NCBI RefSeq assembly: GCF_016629525.1
Contig: NZ_AP024269.1
Span: 4,888,501 to 4,952,500, forward strand
Origin: Kaistia sp. 32K
GTDB taxonomy: Bacteria; Pseudomonadota; Alphaproteobacteria; Rhizobiales; Kaistiaceae
DNA length: 64,000 nucleotides
Reading direction: 5' to 3'
Part shown: one piece after another, positions 48,896 to 56,926 of the stretch
Position numbering within the stretch: position 1 is the first letter of the stretch
Layout of the letters: each line of letters starts with the position of its first letter
Position numbers and translations under genes: made by a program
The notes under the pieces: model-generated
What the model saw: the letters and a program-made list of their open reading frames with translations, nothing else
Databases searched by the model: none
Told to the model about the DNA's origin: nothing

Positions 48896-49366
48896 TCAGA
48901 GGTCGATCACCGGACCATTGTCGCGTGTATCGGGCGTGTTGTTGTTGTTGCGGCGCGCCGCGTCGCGATCGGATTTGAAGCGATCGAACTCCTCCTGGTC
49001 GCGGGCGCGACGCAGGTTGCGGACGAAGGTTTCGAATTCGGCGCGCTCTTCGTCGAGCTTGCGCCGTTCCTCGTCGAGCCGCTTCAGTTCGGCGGCGCGG
49101 TAGTCGTCGAAGGCGGAATTGCCGCTGTGGCCCTGATAGGCGCCCCAGCGCTGCTCGCGCCGGCTCTGCCAGCCGCAGCCCGAGAAGGAGCGCTTGAAAT
49201 CATCGCGCACGCCTTCCGCGTTGCGGCGGAACTCGGGAAGCCGGTCACCCCAGATGATGTAGGCGAGCATGGCGAGGCCGAGCGGCCAGAACACGAAGAA
49301 GCCGAGGACCATCAGCGCGATGGTGAGCGGCGTCCAGCCCGGACGCAAGGCCTGAGTATGGGACAT
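48896..49366 (-). CDS. DUF2852 domain membrane protein
   Basis: A 156-residue protein of unknown function. One strong hydrophobic segment with possible hairpin (LTIALMVLGFFVFWPLGLAMLAYIIWG) is followed by a Ser/Gly region (SFSGCGWQ, GNSAFDDYRAAELKRL) and a long charged coiled coil (about 85-135, LDEERRKLDEERAEFETFVRNL). The end is Asn-rich. This layout is the DUF2852 signature. It is a monocistronic gene closed by its own terminator. Confidence 0.85.
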   Translation of the reverse strand: MSHTQALRPGWTPLTIALMVLGFFVFWPLGLAMLAYIIWGDRLPEFRRNAEGVRDDFKRSFSGCGWQSRREQRWGAYQGHSGNSAFDDYRAAELKRLDEERRKLDEERAEFETFVRNLRRARDQEEFDRFKSDRDAARRNNNNTPDTRDNGPVIDL

Positions 49367-49441
49367 GGTTCCTTCCTCTCTCGCACCCCCAACGCATCGG
49401 AAGTGGGAAAGGTCGGATCGTCCTTCAAGGGAAAATCGGAC

Positions 49442-51109
49442 TTAGGCTTCCGTCGCGGCTTCCTGGGGGCTCAGCAGACGCTTCGCCTGGCCGATCCAGT
49501 CGTCGCGGCCGATGCGGCCCTTGAGGGCGAGGCGGACGTCGAGCGCCGTCGCCTGCTTCGCCGTCAGTTTCGCGATCTGGGCGAGGCGGAAAATGCCGGC
49601 GGCGTTCAGGCTCGCCTCCAGTTTCGGGCCGATGCCGGCGATCCGCTTGAGGTCGTCGGCCGGCAGCTCAGCCGGGGCCGGCGCCGGCTTGGCCGGGGTG
49701 GCGGCAGGCTTGGTCGCGGCAGGCTTGGCGTTGGCAGGCGTCGCCTTGGCGGGCGCGGGCTTGGCCCTGGCGACGGGCTTCGCCTTCGGCGCTACCGGCG
49801 GCGCTGCCGGTGGCGCGGTTTCCACCGGGGTGGCGGCGGCCGGCGCGGCGGCGCGTTTCGTCTGCTGGTGGGTCAGCACGAAATCGCTGATCCTGGGCGC
49901 GATCTCGGCGCGGAAGCGCGAGCCGTTGAAGACGCCGTAATGGCCGACCTTCGGCTGCACGTAATGCGCCCGCATGTCGGCCGGGATGTTGGTGCACAGA
50001 TGCTGCGCGGCTTCCGTCTGGCCGACGCCGGAGATGTCGTCGTTCTCGCCCTCGACGGTGAAGAGGGCGATGTTGCGGATCGCCGTCAGGTCGACCGGCA
50101 CGCCGCGATGGGTCATCTGGCCCTTCGGCAGCGCCTGCTGGATGAACACGGTATCGACCGTCTGCAGGTAGAACTCGGCCGTCAGGTCCATGACGGCGAG
50201 ATATTCGTCGTAGAAGTCGCGGTGCTTGTCGGCCGAGTCGCCGTCGCCGGCGACCAGGTGCTTGAACAGGTCCTGGTGCGCGGTGACGTGGCGGTCGAGG
50301 TTCATGCTCATGAAGCCCGACAGCTGCAGGAAGCCCGGATAGACGTCGCGCATGACGCCGGGATGCGGGAAGGGCACCTTCATCACGACATTGTCGCGGA
50401 ACCAGTCGAGGCTCTTGCCGGTGGCGAGCTCGTTGACGGCGGTCGGGTTGATGCGGGTGTCGATCGGCCCGCCCATCAGCGTCATCGAGCGCGGCGCGAA
50501 GCGGTCGCCCGCCGCCTCCATCAGCGCCGCGGCGGCGATCACCGGCACGGCCGGCTGGCAGACGCCGATCACATGCACGTCCTCGCCGAGGAAATGCAGC
50601 ATCTCGACCAGATAGTCGATGTAGTCGTCGAGATCGAAGGAGCCGTCCGAGAGCGGCACCATGCGGGCGTCGATCCAGTCGGTGATGTAGACCTCGTGCC
50701 GGGGCAGCATCGCCTCGACCGTGCCGCGCAGCAGCGTCGCATAGTGGCCGGACATCGGCGCGACGATCAGGAGCTTCGGATCGCGGCGCGGCGTCTCGAG
50801 CGCGCGCTGGAAATGCAGCAGGTTGCAGAACGGGCGCTGCCAGACGGTCTCCTCGGTGACCGCCACGCGCGTGCCGCCGACCAGCGTCGTCCCGAGGCCG
50901 AAGCCCGGCTTGGCATAGCGGCGCGTCGTGCGCTCGAACAGCTCCAGCCCGGCCTGCCAGTTGCGCCCGAGCGGCGTCTGGCTGATCGGATTGAGCGGGC
51001 TCTTCAGGAGCAAACTGAACATGTCCGCCGCCGCCCGCATCGGCGACAAGGCAGCGTGGTTCAGTTCGTAAAGTTCATAATAAGACAACGGACCCATCGT
51101 GCCGTCCAT
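49442..51109 (-). CDS. phaZ: Intracellular polyhydroxyalkanoate depolymerase fused to a C-terminal helix-hairpin-helix domain
   Basis: A 555-residue enzyme. Residues 1-410 are an alpha/beta-hydrolase PHA depolymerase that mobilises stored polyester: MSGHYATLLRGTVEAMLPRHEVYITDWIDARMVPL, HVIGVCQPAVPVIAAAAL with the cysteine nucleophile (about 185), FTVEGENDDISG (acid) and VGHYGVFNGSRF (histidine). An Ala/Pro/Lys linker (about 415-483) joins a final domain DDLKRIAGIGPKLEASLNAAGIFRLAQIAKL (about 485-550), a helix-hairpin-helix of the kind usually seen in DNA-binding proteins. ATG 51109 is preferred for its GGAG; ATG 51097 is possible. Confidence 0.9.
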   Translation of the reverse strand: MDGTMGPLSYYELYELNHAALSPMRAAADMFSLLLKSPLNPISQTPLGRNWQAGLELFERTTRRYAKPGFGLGTTLVGGTRVAVTEETVWQRPFCNLLHFQRALETPRRDPKLLIVAPMSGHYATLLRGTVEAMLPRHEVYITDWIDARMVPLSDGSFDLDDYIDYLVEMLHFLGEDVHVIGVCQPAVPVIAAAALMEAAGDRFAPRSMTLMGGPIDTRINPTAVNELATGKSLDWFRDNVVMKVPFPHPGVMRDVYPGFLQLSGFMSMNLDRHVTAHQDLFKHLVAGDGDSADKHRDFYDEYLAVMDLTAEFYLQTVDTVFIQQALPKGQMTHRGVPVDLTAIRNIALFTVEGENDDISGVGQTEAAQHLCTNIPADMRAHYVQPKVGHYGVFNGSRFRAEIAPRISDFVLTHQQTKRAAAPAAATPVETAPPAAPPVAPKAKPVARAKPAPAKATPANAKPAATKPAATPAKPAPAPAELPADDLKRIAGIGPKLEASLNAAGIFRLAQIAKLTAKQATALDVRLALKGRIGRDDWIGQAKRLLSPQEAATEA

Positions 51110-51316
51110 CTGCCGCTCCACTAGGGATCGGACCGGCCGGGTATTCCGTCGGGCAGTACGGCAGGCGGCCAGCCTTGTGCAATGCAGCATGTAAGGATGA
51201 TTTTCACCCCGATGCAAGGGTTGGCAGTCCGATTTGGCGTCAATTCGCCAGCGCGGGCGCTTCCCATGCTATAAGCCAGCTATATCAAGGCCATTTCCAT
51301 ACCAGGTGACGCAGCA

Positions 51317-52702
51317 ATGCCCGGGCAAGCGGTTCGATCGCAGGATTTCGAGGGCAGGCGCCTGAAGCTCGATACGCTGGTGCGCCTGCGCTGGCTGGCG
51401 ATCGCCGGCCAGACGGCCAGCGTCGTCGTCGTCCGCTTCTGGTTCGACTTCCCGATGCAGATCGGCCTGTGCCTGGCGGCGATCGCGCTGTCGGCCTGGC
51501 TCAACCTGTTCATCAAGATCCGCTACCCGTCGAGCCTGCGCCTGAAGGGCCGGACGGCGGCGCTGCTGCTTGGCTACGACGTGCTGCAGCTCTCCGTGCT
51601 GCTCTTCCTCACCGGCGGCCTGCAGAATCCGTTCGCGATCCTGATCCTCGTTCCGGTCATGGTGTCGGCGACGACGCTGGCGCCGCGCCTGACCGTGATG
51701 CTGGGCGGGCTGGTCATCGTCGCGGTGACGGTTCTCGCGCTCTGGCACATGCCGCTGCCCTGGGAGGCCAACGCCTTCATCGCGCTGCCCTTCCTCTACA
51801 TCCTCGGCGTCTGGGTGGCTCTGACCTGCTCCGTCATCTTCATGGGCGTCTACGCCTTCCGCGTCGCCGAGGAGGCACGCCAGCTCGCCGACGCGCTGAT
51901 GGCGACCGAGCTGGTGCTGGCGCGCGAGCAGCATCTCTCGGCGCTCGACGGCCTCGCCGCCGCCGCCGCCCACGAGCTCGGCACGCCGCTCGCCACCATC
52001 GTCCTCGTCACCAAGGAGCTCCAGCGCGAGCTGCCGCCGGACAGCCCCTATGCCGAGGATATCGCCCTGTTGCGCAGCCAGTCGCAGCGCTGCCGCGACA
52101 TTCTCGGCAAGCTGACGTCGCTGTCGACCGAGTCCGACCAGCATATCGACCGGCTGCCGGTCAGCCATCTGCTCTCGGAAGTCGTCGATCCGCATGCCGA
52201 CAGCGGCATCGACATCGAGGTGAAGCTGGAGAGCCAGAGCGGCGACGAGCCGGTCGGGCGGCGCAATCCGGCGATCCTCTACGGCCTCGGCAATCTCGTC
52301 GAGAACGCCGTCGACTTCGCCGAGACGAAGGTCGAGATCACCGCGTCCTGGTCGCCGGAAAAGGTGTCGATCACGGTTGCCGACGATGGGCCCGGCTTCG
52401 CCTCCGAGGTGATCGACCATATCGGCGAGCCTTATGTGACGACGCGCGCGCCGTCGAGCGAGGCGAGCGAAAACCACGAGGCGGGCGGCCTCGGCCTCGG
52501 CTTCTTCATCGCCAAGACACTTCTGGAGCGGACGGGCGCGCGGGTCGACCTCTCCAACCGCGAGGCGCCGGCGCATGGCGCGATCGTGCGCATCGTCTGG
52601 CCGCGCGACGCGATGGACCGCCTCAACACGGCCAACAAGCCGCGCGCGCTGTTCCAGAACGGCGACCACGACGAGCGCGAAGCGGCGTCCGCGCATAGTT
52701 GA
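51317..52702 (+). CDS. regB: Redox-sensing histidine kinase (ActS/PrrB/RegB family)
   Basis: A 461-residue inner-membrane sensor controlling genes for redox balance, respiration and nitrogen or carbon fixation. Six membrane segments lie within 25-190, with the quinone-sensing loop GGLQNPF at about 100-106. His219 in AAAAHELGTPLATI is the autophosphorylation site and Cys259 in SQSQRCRDILGKL matches the redox-active cysteine. The ATPase has N-box NLVENAVDFA and GLGLGFFIAKTLLERTGA. The partner regulator follows 135 bases later. Confidence 0.94.
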   Translation: MPGQAVRSQDFEGRRLKLDTLVRLRWLAIAGQTASVVVVRFWFDFPMQIGLCLAAIALSAWLNLFIKIRYPSSLRLKGRTAALLLGYDVLQLSVLLFLTGGLQNPFAILILVPVMVSATTLAPRLTVMLGGLVIVAVTVLALWHMPLPWEANAFIALPFLYILGVWVALTCSVIFMGVYAFRVAEEARQLADALMATELVLAREQHLSALDGLAAAAAHELGTPLATIVLVTKELQRELPPDSPYAEDIALLRSQSQRCRDILGKLTSLSTESDQHIDRLPVSHLLSEVVDPHADSGIDIEVKLESQSGDEPVGRRNPAILYGLGNLVENAVDFAETKVEITASWSPEKVSITVADDGPGFASEVIDHIGEPYVTTRAPSSEASENHEAGGLGLGFFIAKTLLERTGARVDLSNREAPAHGAIVRIVWPRDAMDRLNTANKPRALFQNGDHDEREAASAHS

Positions 52703-52837
52703 CGCGGGCGGAATGGGCAATACCGGGCCGTTTTGACCATCTGCCGCGCAGGACGGTCTTGGCGTCGAGGCTCCGGATGCCTATAACCCGCTCTGGTAGG
52801 AAAAGAAAAACTTGGGGAGGGGCGGAGTTAAACGTCT

Positions 52838-53395
52838 ATGACAGACTTAGAATCGGCCGGCCTGTCCGGAACGGACTCCTCGCTCATCATCGTCGATGAC
52901 GACAAGGCCTTCTTGCAGCGTCTTGCCAGGGCGATGGAAGCACGTGGTTTCATCGTCGATACCGCCGACAGCGTCGCCGAAGGCATGCGCAAGGTCGATC
53001 AGAAGCCGCCGGCCTATGCGGTCGTCGACATGCGGCTCGAGGACGGCAACGGCCTCGACGTGATCGAGCTGATCCGCAAGCGTCGTCCGGAATCCCGCAT
53101 GGTGGTGCTGACCGGCTACGGCAACATCGCCACCGCCGTCACCGCCGTGAAGCTCGGCGCCGTCGACTATCTCGCCAAGCCCGCCGACGCCGACGAGGTG
53201 TTCTCCGCGCTGACCCGCGATCCGGCCGAACGCGCCCTGCCGCCTGACAATCCGATGTCGGCCGACCGCGTCCGCTGGGAACATATCCAGCGCGTCTACG
53301 AACTGTGCGAGCGCAACGTCTCCGAGACCGCCCGCCGCCTCAACATGCACCGCCGCACGCTGCAGCGGATCCTGGCCAAGCGCGCCCCCCGCTGA
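52838..53395 (+). CDS. regA: Redox response regulator (ActR/PrrA/RegA family)
   Basis: A 185-residue transcription factor paired with the kinase before it. The receiver (15-125) has SLIIVDDDKAFL, the phosphorylated Asp64 in AVVDMRLEDGNGLDV and VLTGYGNIATAV with the conserved Lys in LAKPADADE. The C-terminal Fis-type helix-turn-helix is VSETARRLNMHRRTLQRILAKRAPR, nearly invariant in this family. A strong terminator follows. The separate spacer upstream (52703-52837) suggests it may also have its own promoter. Confidence 0.95.
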   Translation: MTDLESAGLSGTDSSLIIVDDDKAFLQRLARAMEARGFIVDTADSVAEGMRKVDQKPPAYAVVDMRLEDGNGLDVIELIRKRRPESRMVVLTGYGNIATAVTAVKLGAVDYLAKPADADEVFSALTRDPAERALPPDNPMSADRVRWEHIQRVYELCERNVSETARRLNMHRRTLQRILAKRAPR

Positions 53396-53420
53396 TCGCC
53401 GATCCCGAGAGCAGCAATGA

Positions 53421-53452
53421 AAACGGGCGCCGCGGCGCCCGTTCGCATTTTT
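53421..53452 (+). terminator. Rho-independent terminator after regA
   Basis: AACGGGCG (53422-53429) and CGCCCGTT (53436-53443) form the outer stem, extended inwards by CC/GG, followed by CGCATTTTT. Confidence 0.85.
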
Positions 53453-53478
53453 GGACTGTTGAGGCGTCAGCCCTTCCT

Positions 53479-53603
53479 TTACCTCTCCCTGAGGGAGAGG
53501 TCGACGCACGAAGTGCGGCGGGTGAGGGTTTACGGCCTCACCGGATGGTTCCCTAAACCCTCACCCGGAGCTTCGCTCCGACCTCCCCCTCAGGGGGAGG
53601 TGA
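53479..53603. repeat. Two family C elements facing each other
   Basis: ACCTCTCCCTGAGGGAGAGGT (left, quoted from 53481) with a GCACGAAGTGC hairpin and GGGTGAGGGTTTA, mirrored by TAAACCCTCACCC, GGAGCTTCGCTCC and CCTCCCCCTCAGGGGGAGG. Each half has the layout seen at 46751. Confidence 0.75.
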
Positions 53604-53638
53604 GAGCACGAATCCATCCAACCGTATCTGTCCCGCCC

Positions 53639-53989
53639 TTACGGCAGGGCGGCGACGATGATGATCTCGACCAGGTGCGCCGGGGTGGCGAGCTTCGATT
53701 CGCCCGTGGCGCGCGCCGGCGGGTTGGCCTTGTCGACCCAGGCGTCCCAGACGGTGTTCATCGTGCCGAAATTCGCCATGTCGGCGAGCCAGATCTGCGC
53801 CGAAAGGATGCGCGACTTGTCCGTGCCGGCCTCGGCCAGCAGGCTGTCGATGGTGTCGAGCACGGTCTGGGTCTGCTTGGCGACGTCGTCGCCCGGATTG
53901 CCGACCTGGCCGGCGAGGTAAACGGTGTTGCCGTGCACGACGCCTGCGCTCATGCGCGGACCGGGCTGGATACGACGGATGCTGCTCAT
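53639..53989 (-). CDS. RidA (YjgF/YER057c/UK114) family protein
   Basis: A 116-residue cytosolic trimer-forming protein; RidA members hydrolyse reactive enamines and imines. MSAGVVHGNTVYLAGQVGN and QTQTVLDTIDSLLAEAGTDKSRILSAQIWLADM are family blocks. An arginine in NPPARATGES lines up with the key Arg105 of classical RidA, although the usual PARxxVEV pattern is altered, so this is probably a divergent (Rid2-7-like) subgroup. Stand-alone gene between repeats and mmcB. Confidence 0.88.
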   Translation of the reverse strand: MSSIRRIQPGPRMSAGVVHGNTVYLAGQVGNPGDDVAKQTQTVLDTIDSLLAEAGTDKSRILSAQIWLADMANFGTMNTVWDAWVDKANPPARATGESKLATPAHLVEIIIVAALP

Positions 53990-54099
53990 AAAAAGTTCCC
54001 TTCTGAGATTGGCGGTCCCCGTCTATCGGGATCGGCCCGCCGCATCAAGCCCAGCCTGACGCGACGTTGCCGGCCGCCAGCTCCCAAGCCGTTGGCGTC

Positions 54100-54582
54100 T
54101 CAGATGATTTCGTGAAAACCCGCATCCGGGTCGTAAAGGCCGTGCAGCCGGTGCGCGGCGGCCTGGGCGAAGCGCAGCGTCATCGCCTTGCGGCGGGCGG
54201 CGACGAGCGGCGCATGCGGCGCCTCGCGCAGGATCTCGGCGCCATAGGCGTCGGCGAGGATCAGCCCTGCCTGTTGCGGAAAGATCTCCGCCGGCACGCC
54301 GGCATGGCTGGCGAAATAGAGTTTGTCGCAATAGGGGGCGTAATCCGGCCATTTGCCGTCGGCGCGAAAATCGGCAATCGACGACTTGATCTCGACGATG
54401 GTGATTTCGCCGGAAGGCCCGAGCGCGATCACGTCGGCGCGGCGGCCCGTCGCCAGCACCAGCTCGGTGACGATCGCATGCCCGCGCGCGCGAAACAGCC
54501 GGCCGACGCCGCGCTGGATGGCGAGCGCCGTTTCCGATTGCCTTCCGTCGCGCGGCACGACGAGTTCAGGAGAATAAACCAT
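54100..54582 (-). CDS. mmcB: MmcB family DNA repair protein
   Basis: A 160-residue PD-(D/E)xK nuclease-like protein. In Caulobacter, MmcB is SOS-regulated and needed for mitomycin C resistance. The active-site pattern is visible as RRADVIALGPSGEITIVEIKSSIADFRADGKWPDY (Asp and ExK). CDKLYFASHAGVPAEIFP and GLILADAYGAEILR are further family blocks. The ATG at 54582 is the conserved start; a LexA-like site overlaps it. Confidence 0.9.
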   Translation of the reverse strand: MVYSPELVVPRDGRQSETALAIQRGVGRLFRARGHAIVTELVLATGRRADVIALGPSGEITIVEIKSSIADFRADGKWPDYAPYCDKLYFASHAGVPAEIFPQQAGLILADAYGAEILREAPHAPLVAARRKAMTLRFAQAAAHRLHGLYDPDAGFHEII

Positions 54583-54586
54583 GAAC
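54572..54586. promoter_or_regulatory. Possible LexA box overlapping the mmcB start codon
   Basis: GAAT-N7-GAAC on the plus strand (GTTC-N7-ATTC read with the gene) matches the alphaproteobacterial SOS box GTTC-N7-GTTC in seven of eight positions. It covers the ATG, which would be an unusual place. Confidence 0.4.
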
Positions 54587-54721
54587 GGAGTTTGCCACGA
54601 CCGGCGCCGGATTTGAAGGGCGGGGTGCCTCGGCCGTTTGGGGGAGGTGGGGGATGGAAGGATTTTCACCGGCCCGCGCAGGAAGAGGCGGTTGGCCTGT
54701 GTCGTGGAACCGCAGTCGTCG

Positions 54722-54845
54722 CCCCACGCTCGCCGTCATCCCGGCCTCCGAGCCGGGATCCATTCAGCCGGGTTGGCCGACGCGTGAAACGCCCGAAATT
54801 GCGGCTGCATGGATCCCCGCCGTCGCGGGGATGACGGGGAGGTGC
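54722..54845. repeat. Dispersed palindromic element, family B
   Basis: Left end CCCCACGCTCGCCGTCATCC (54722-54741), right end GGATGACGGGGAGGTG; inner pair GGATCCATTCAGCC and GGCTGCATGGATCC. Nearly the same as 15149-15274. It lies between mmcB and lpxXL and touches the end of the VLCFA operon. Confidence 0.75.
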
Positions 54846-54871
54846 CCGGTCGTGCCCAGCGGAAAAGAAAA

Positions 54872-55810
54872 CTAGCGCCAGCGATTGTGCAGCCAGAGCC
54901 ACTGTTCGGGGTGCTCGCGCACCCAGCCCTCGACCACCGACATCACCTTGGCGGTGCCGGCGTCGACGTCGATCAGGCCCTCTTCGTCGCGCGGCATCTC
55001 GATCGGCGGCGTCAGCTCGACGCGGAAACGGCCACCGGGCAGGCGGATGGTGCGGGCGCCGTGCACGGGGCAGTCATAGTGGCGGGCGAGGCGGGCGACA
55101 AGCGGATTGGCGTTCGCGGTCCGGCCGAAGAACGGCACCTTCGGGCCGCGCCCGTGGTGCTGGTCGGTCAGGATGCCGATATGCTCGCCGCGATCGAGCG
55201 CCGCGCCGACCTCGAAGGTGGCGCCGCGGTTCGAGGCGACCAGCTTGCCCATCATCTGCTCGCGCTGCTGCATCAGGTCTTCGGCGATGACGTTGTTGGT
55301 CGGCGCGCGGAACAGCGACACCACCGGCAGGCCGAAGCGCGCCGCGACGACCGCCAGGATCTCCCAGTTGGCGAGATGGGCCGAGAAGATGATGCCCGGC
55401 TTGCCGTCGTCGCGCATCGCCAGGAACTGGTCGACGCCGACGACCTCGATCCGCCCCTCGCCGAGGCGCTCCGGATCGATGTCGACCAGCTTGTCGAGGA
55501 AGACATACTCGACCATGGTCTGGCCGAGGCCGGTCCAGACGCCCTGCAGGATCGCTTCCCGCTCGGCGTCGGATTTTTCCGGGAAGGCGGCGGCGAGGTT
55601 CTTCCGCGCCAGCTTGGTCTCGGAGACGAAGCGGCCGACGAACCGCGCGACGGCGCCGCCGACACGGCCGGCGCGTTCCTCGCCGAGCGAGCGCACGCCG
55701 GCGATCAGCCCGCGCACGCCGAAGGCGATGGTCGCGTGGGCCGCCTTCGAACGCGAGATGCGCCGCATCAGGGTCTTGAACGGCTTCTTCCTTGTGCTCG
55801 GCAGCGCCAT
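54872..55810 (-). CDS. lpxXL: Lipid A C28 acyltransferase LpxXL (HtrB/LpxL family)
   Basis: A 312-residue inner-membrane acyltransferase; LpxXL transfers 27-hydroxyoctacosanoate from AcpXL to lipid A. The catalytic HxxxxE/D motif is IIFSAHLANWEIL near 140; ILTDQHHGRGPKVPFFGRTA and WLWLHNRWR are further LpxL blocks. It is the last gene of the acpXL operon, four bases after the dehydrogenase stop. Length is standard. The C28 role is inferred from the neighbouring VLCFA genes. Confidence 0.93.
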   Translation of the reverse strand: MALPSTRKKPFKTLMRRISRSKAAHATIAFGVRGLIAGVRSLGEERAGRVGGAVARFVGRFVSETKLARKNLAAAFPEKSDAEREAILQGVWTGLGQTMVEYVFLDKLVDIDPERLGEGRIEVVGVDQFLAMRDDGKPGIIFSAHLANWEILAVVAARFGLPVVSLFRAPTNNVIAEDLMQQREQMMGKLVASNRGATFEVGAALDRGEHIGILTDQHHGRGPKVPFFGRTANANPLVARLARHYDCPVHGARTIRLPGGRFRVELTPPIEMPRDEEGLIDVDAGTAKVMSVVEGWVREHPEQWLWLHNRWR

Positions 55811-55814
55811 CGGA

Positions 55815-56840
55815 TCAGAGCGTGACGAGGATCTTGCCGAACACCTGGCGCTGCTCGATGCGGTCCAGCGCCTCGTCCAGATTGTCGAGCGACACGGTGC
55901 TGTCGATCACCGGGCTGGCGACGCCGGCGCCGATCTTGGCGAGCGACTGGGCGATGTTCTCGATCCGGCAGCCGAACGAGCCGATCAGGCGCAGCTGCTG
56001 CTGGTAGAGCTGGAACAAATTGATCTCGGTCGAGATGCCGGTGGTCGAGCCGCAGGTGACGAGCGTGCCGCCCCGGCGCAGCGAGAACATGCTGCCGGCC
56101 CAGGTGTCGACGCCGACATGCTCGAACACGACGTCGACGCCGCGCTTCTTGGTGATCTTGCGAACGACGCCCTCGAAGCGCTCTTCGCGGTAGTTGATGA
56201 CGTGGTCGGCGCCGAGCGCCTTGGCCTTCTCGCCCTTCTCGTCGCTGCCGACGGTGGTGATGACCGTGGCGCCGACGGCCTTGGCGAGCTGGATCGCCGC
56301 CGTGCCGATGCCGCTGCCGCCCGCCTGGACCAGGATGGTCTGGCCGGCCTCGAGCTTGGCGTTGTCGAACAGCATGTGCTGGACGGTGCCGAAGGTGACC
56401 GGCGTGCAGGCGGCGTCCTGCACCGAGACGTTGTCCGGCGCCGGCACGACGTGGCGGGCCTTCAGCGTGACGTAGTCGCAGGCGAGGCCGTCGATGTGGA
56501 AGCCGCGCACGCCGGCGACGTTCTCGCAGAGATTGTCGCGGCCGGCATGGCAGGCCGGGCAGGTGCCGCAGGTCTCGGCGCCGTAGATGGCGACGGTCTG
56601 GCCGACGCGGACATTGGTGACCTCGGGGCCGATGGACTCGATCGTGCCGGCCGCCTCGGCGCCGATCGTCAGCGGCAGCTTGCGCTTGGCGAACGCCATG
56701 CCGCGCCAGCCCCAGACGTCGATGTGGTTGAGCGCGACGGCGCCCATCCTGACGCGCACCTCGCCCGGGCCGGGCTCGGCGGCCATCGGAACATCAACGA
56801 TCGAAAGCTTGCGGTCGGCGAGCAGCTGGAGGGCGCGCAT
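55815..56840 (-). CDS. Zinc-type alcohol dehydrogenase/enoyl reductase of the VLCFA cluster
   Basis: A 341-residue medium-chain dehydrogenase. GRYNH-like VALNHIDVWGWRGM, the GAEAAGTIESIGPEV motif, the structural zinc loop CGTCPACHAGRDNLC and the Rossmann motif ILVQAGGSGIGTAAIQLAKAVGA are present. In rhizobial acpXL clusters the corresponding gene (adh2XL) is thought to act in chain elongation or 27-hydroxylation-linked steps; the exact reaction is unproven. 86 bases after fabF1XL, 4 bases before lpxXL. Confidence 0.9.
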   Translation of the reverse strand: MRALQLLADRKLSIVDVPMAAEPGPGEVRVRMGAVALNHIDVWGWRGMAFAKRKLPLTIGAEAAGTIESIGPEVTNVRVGQTVAIYGAETCGTCPACHAGRDNLCENVAGVRGFHIDGLACDYVTLKARHVVPAPDNVSVQDAACTPVTFGTVQHMLFDNAKLEAGQTILVQAGGSGIGTAAIQLAKAVGATVITTVGSDEKGEKAKALGADHVINYREERFEGVVRKITKKRGVDVVFEHVGVDTWAGSMFSLRRGGTLVTCGSTTGISTEINLFQLYQQQLRLIGSFGCRIENIAQSLAKIGAGVASPVIDSTVSLDNLDEALDRIEQRQVFGKILVTL

Positions 56841-56926
56841 GGAATATCCGTCTTGTGGTCAGAACAGGGCCTGCTTTAGCGTCTCGGCGCCCAACATGCC
56901 AGTGGCTGGGGCGCCGGACGTCGCGG

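Noticed and set aside
53639..53989. RidA protein suspected of lacking the catalytic arginine
   Set aside because: Re-reading the segment NPPARATGES shows an arginine at the equivalent place, though the local motif is altered.
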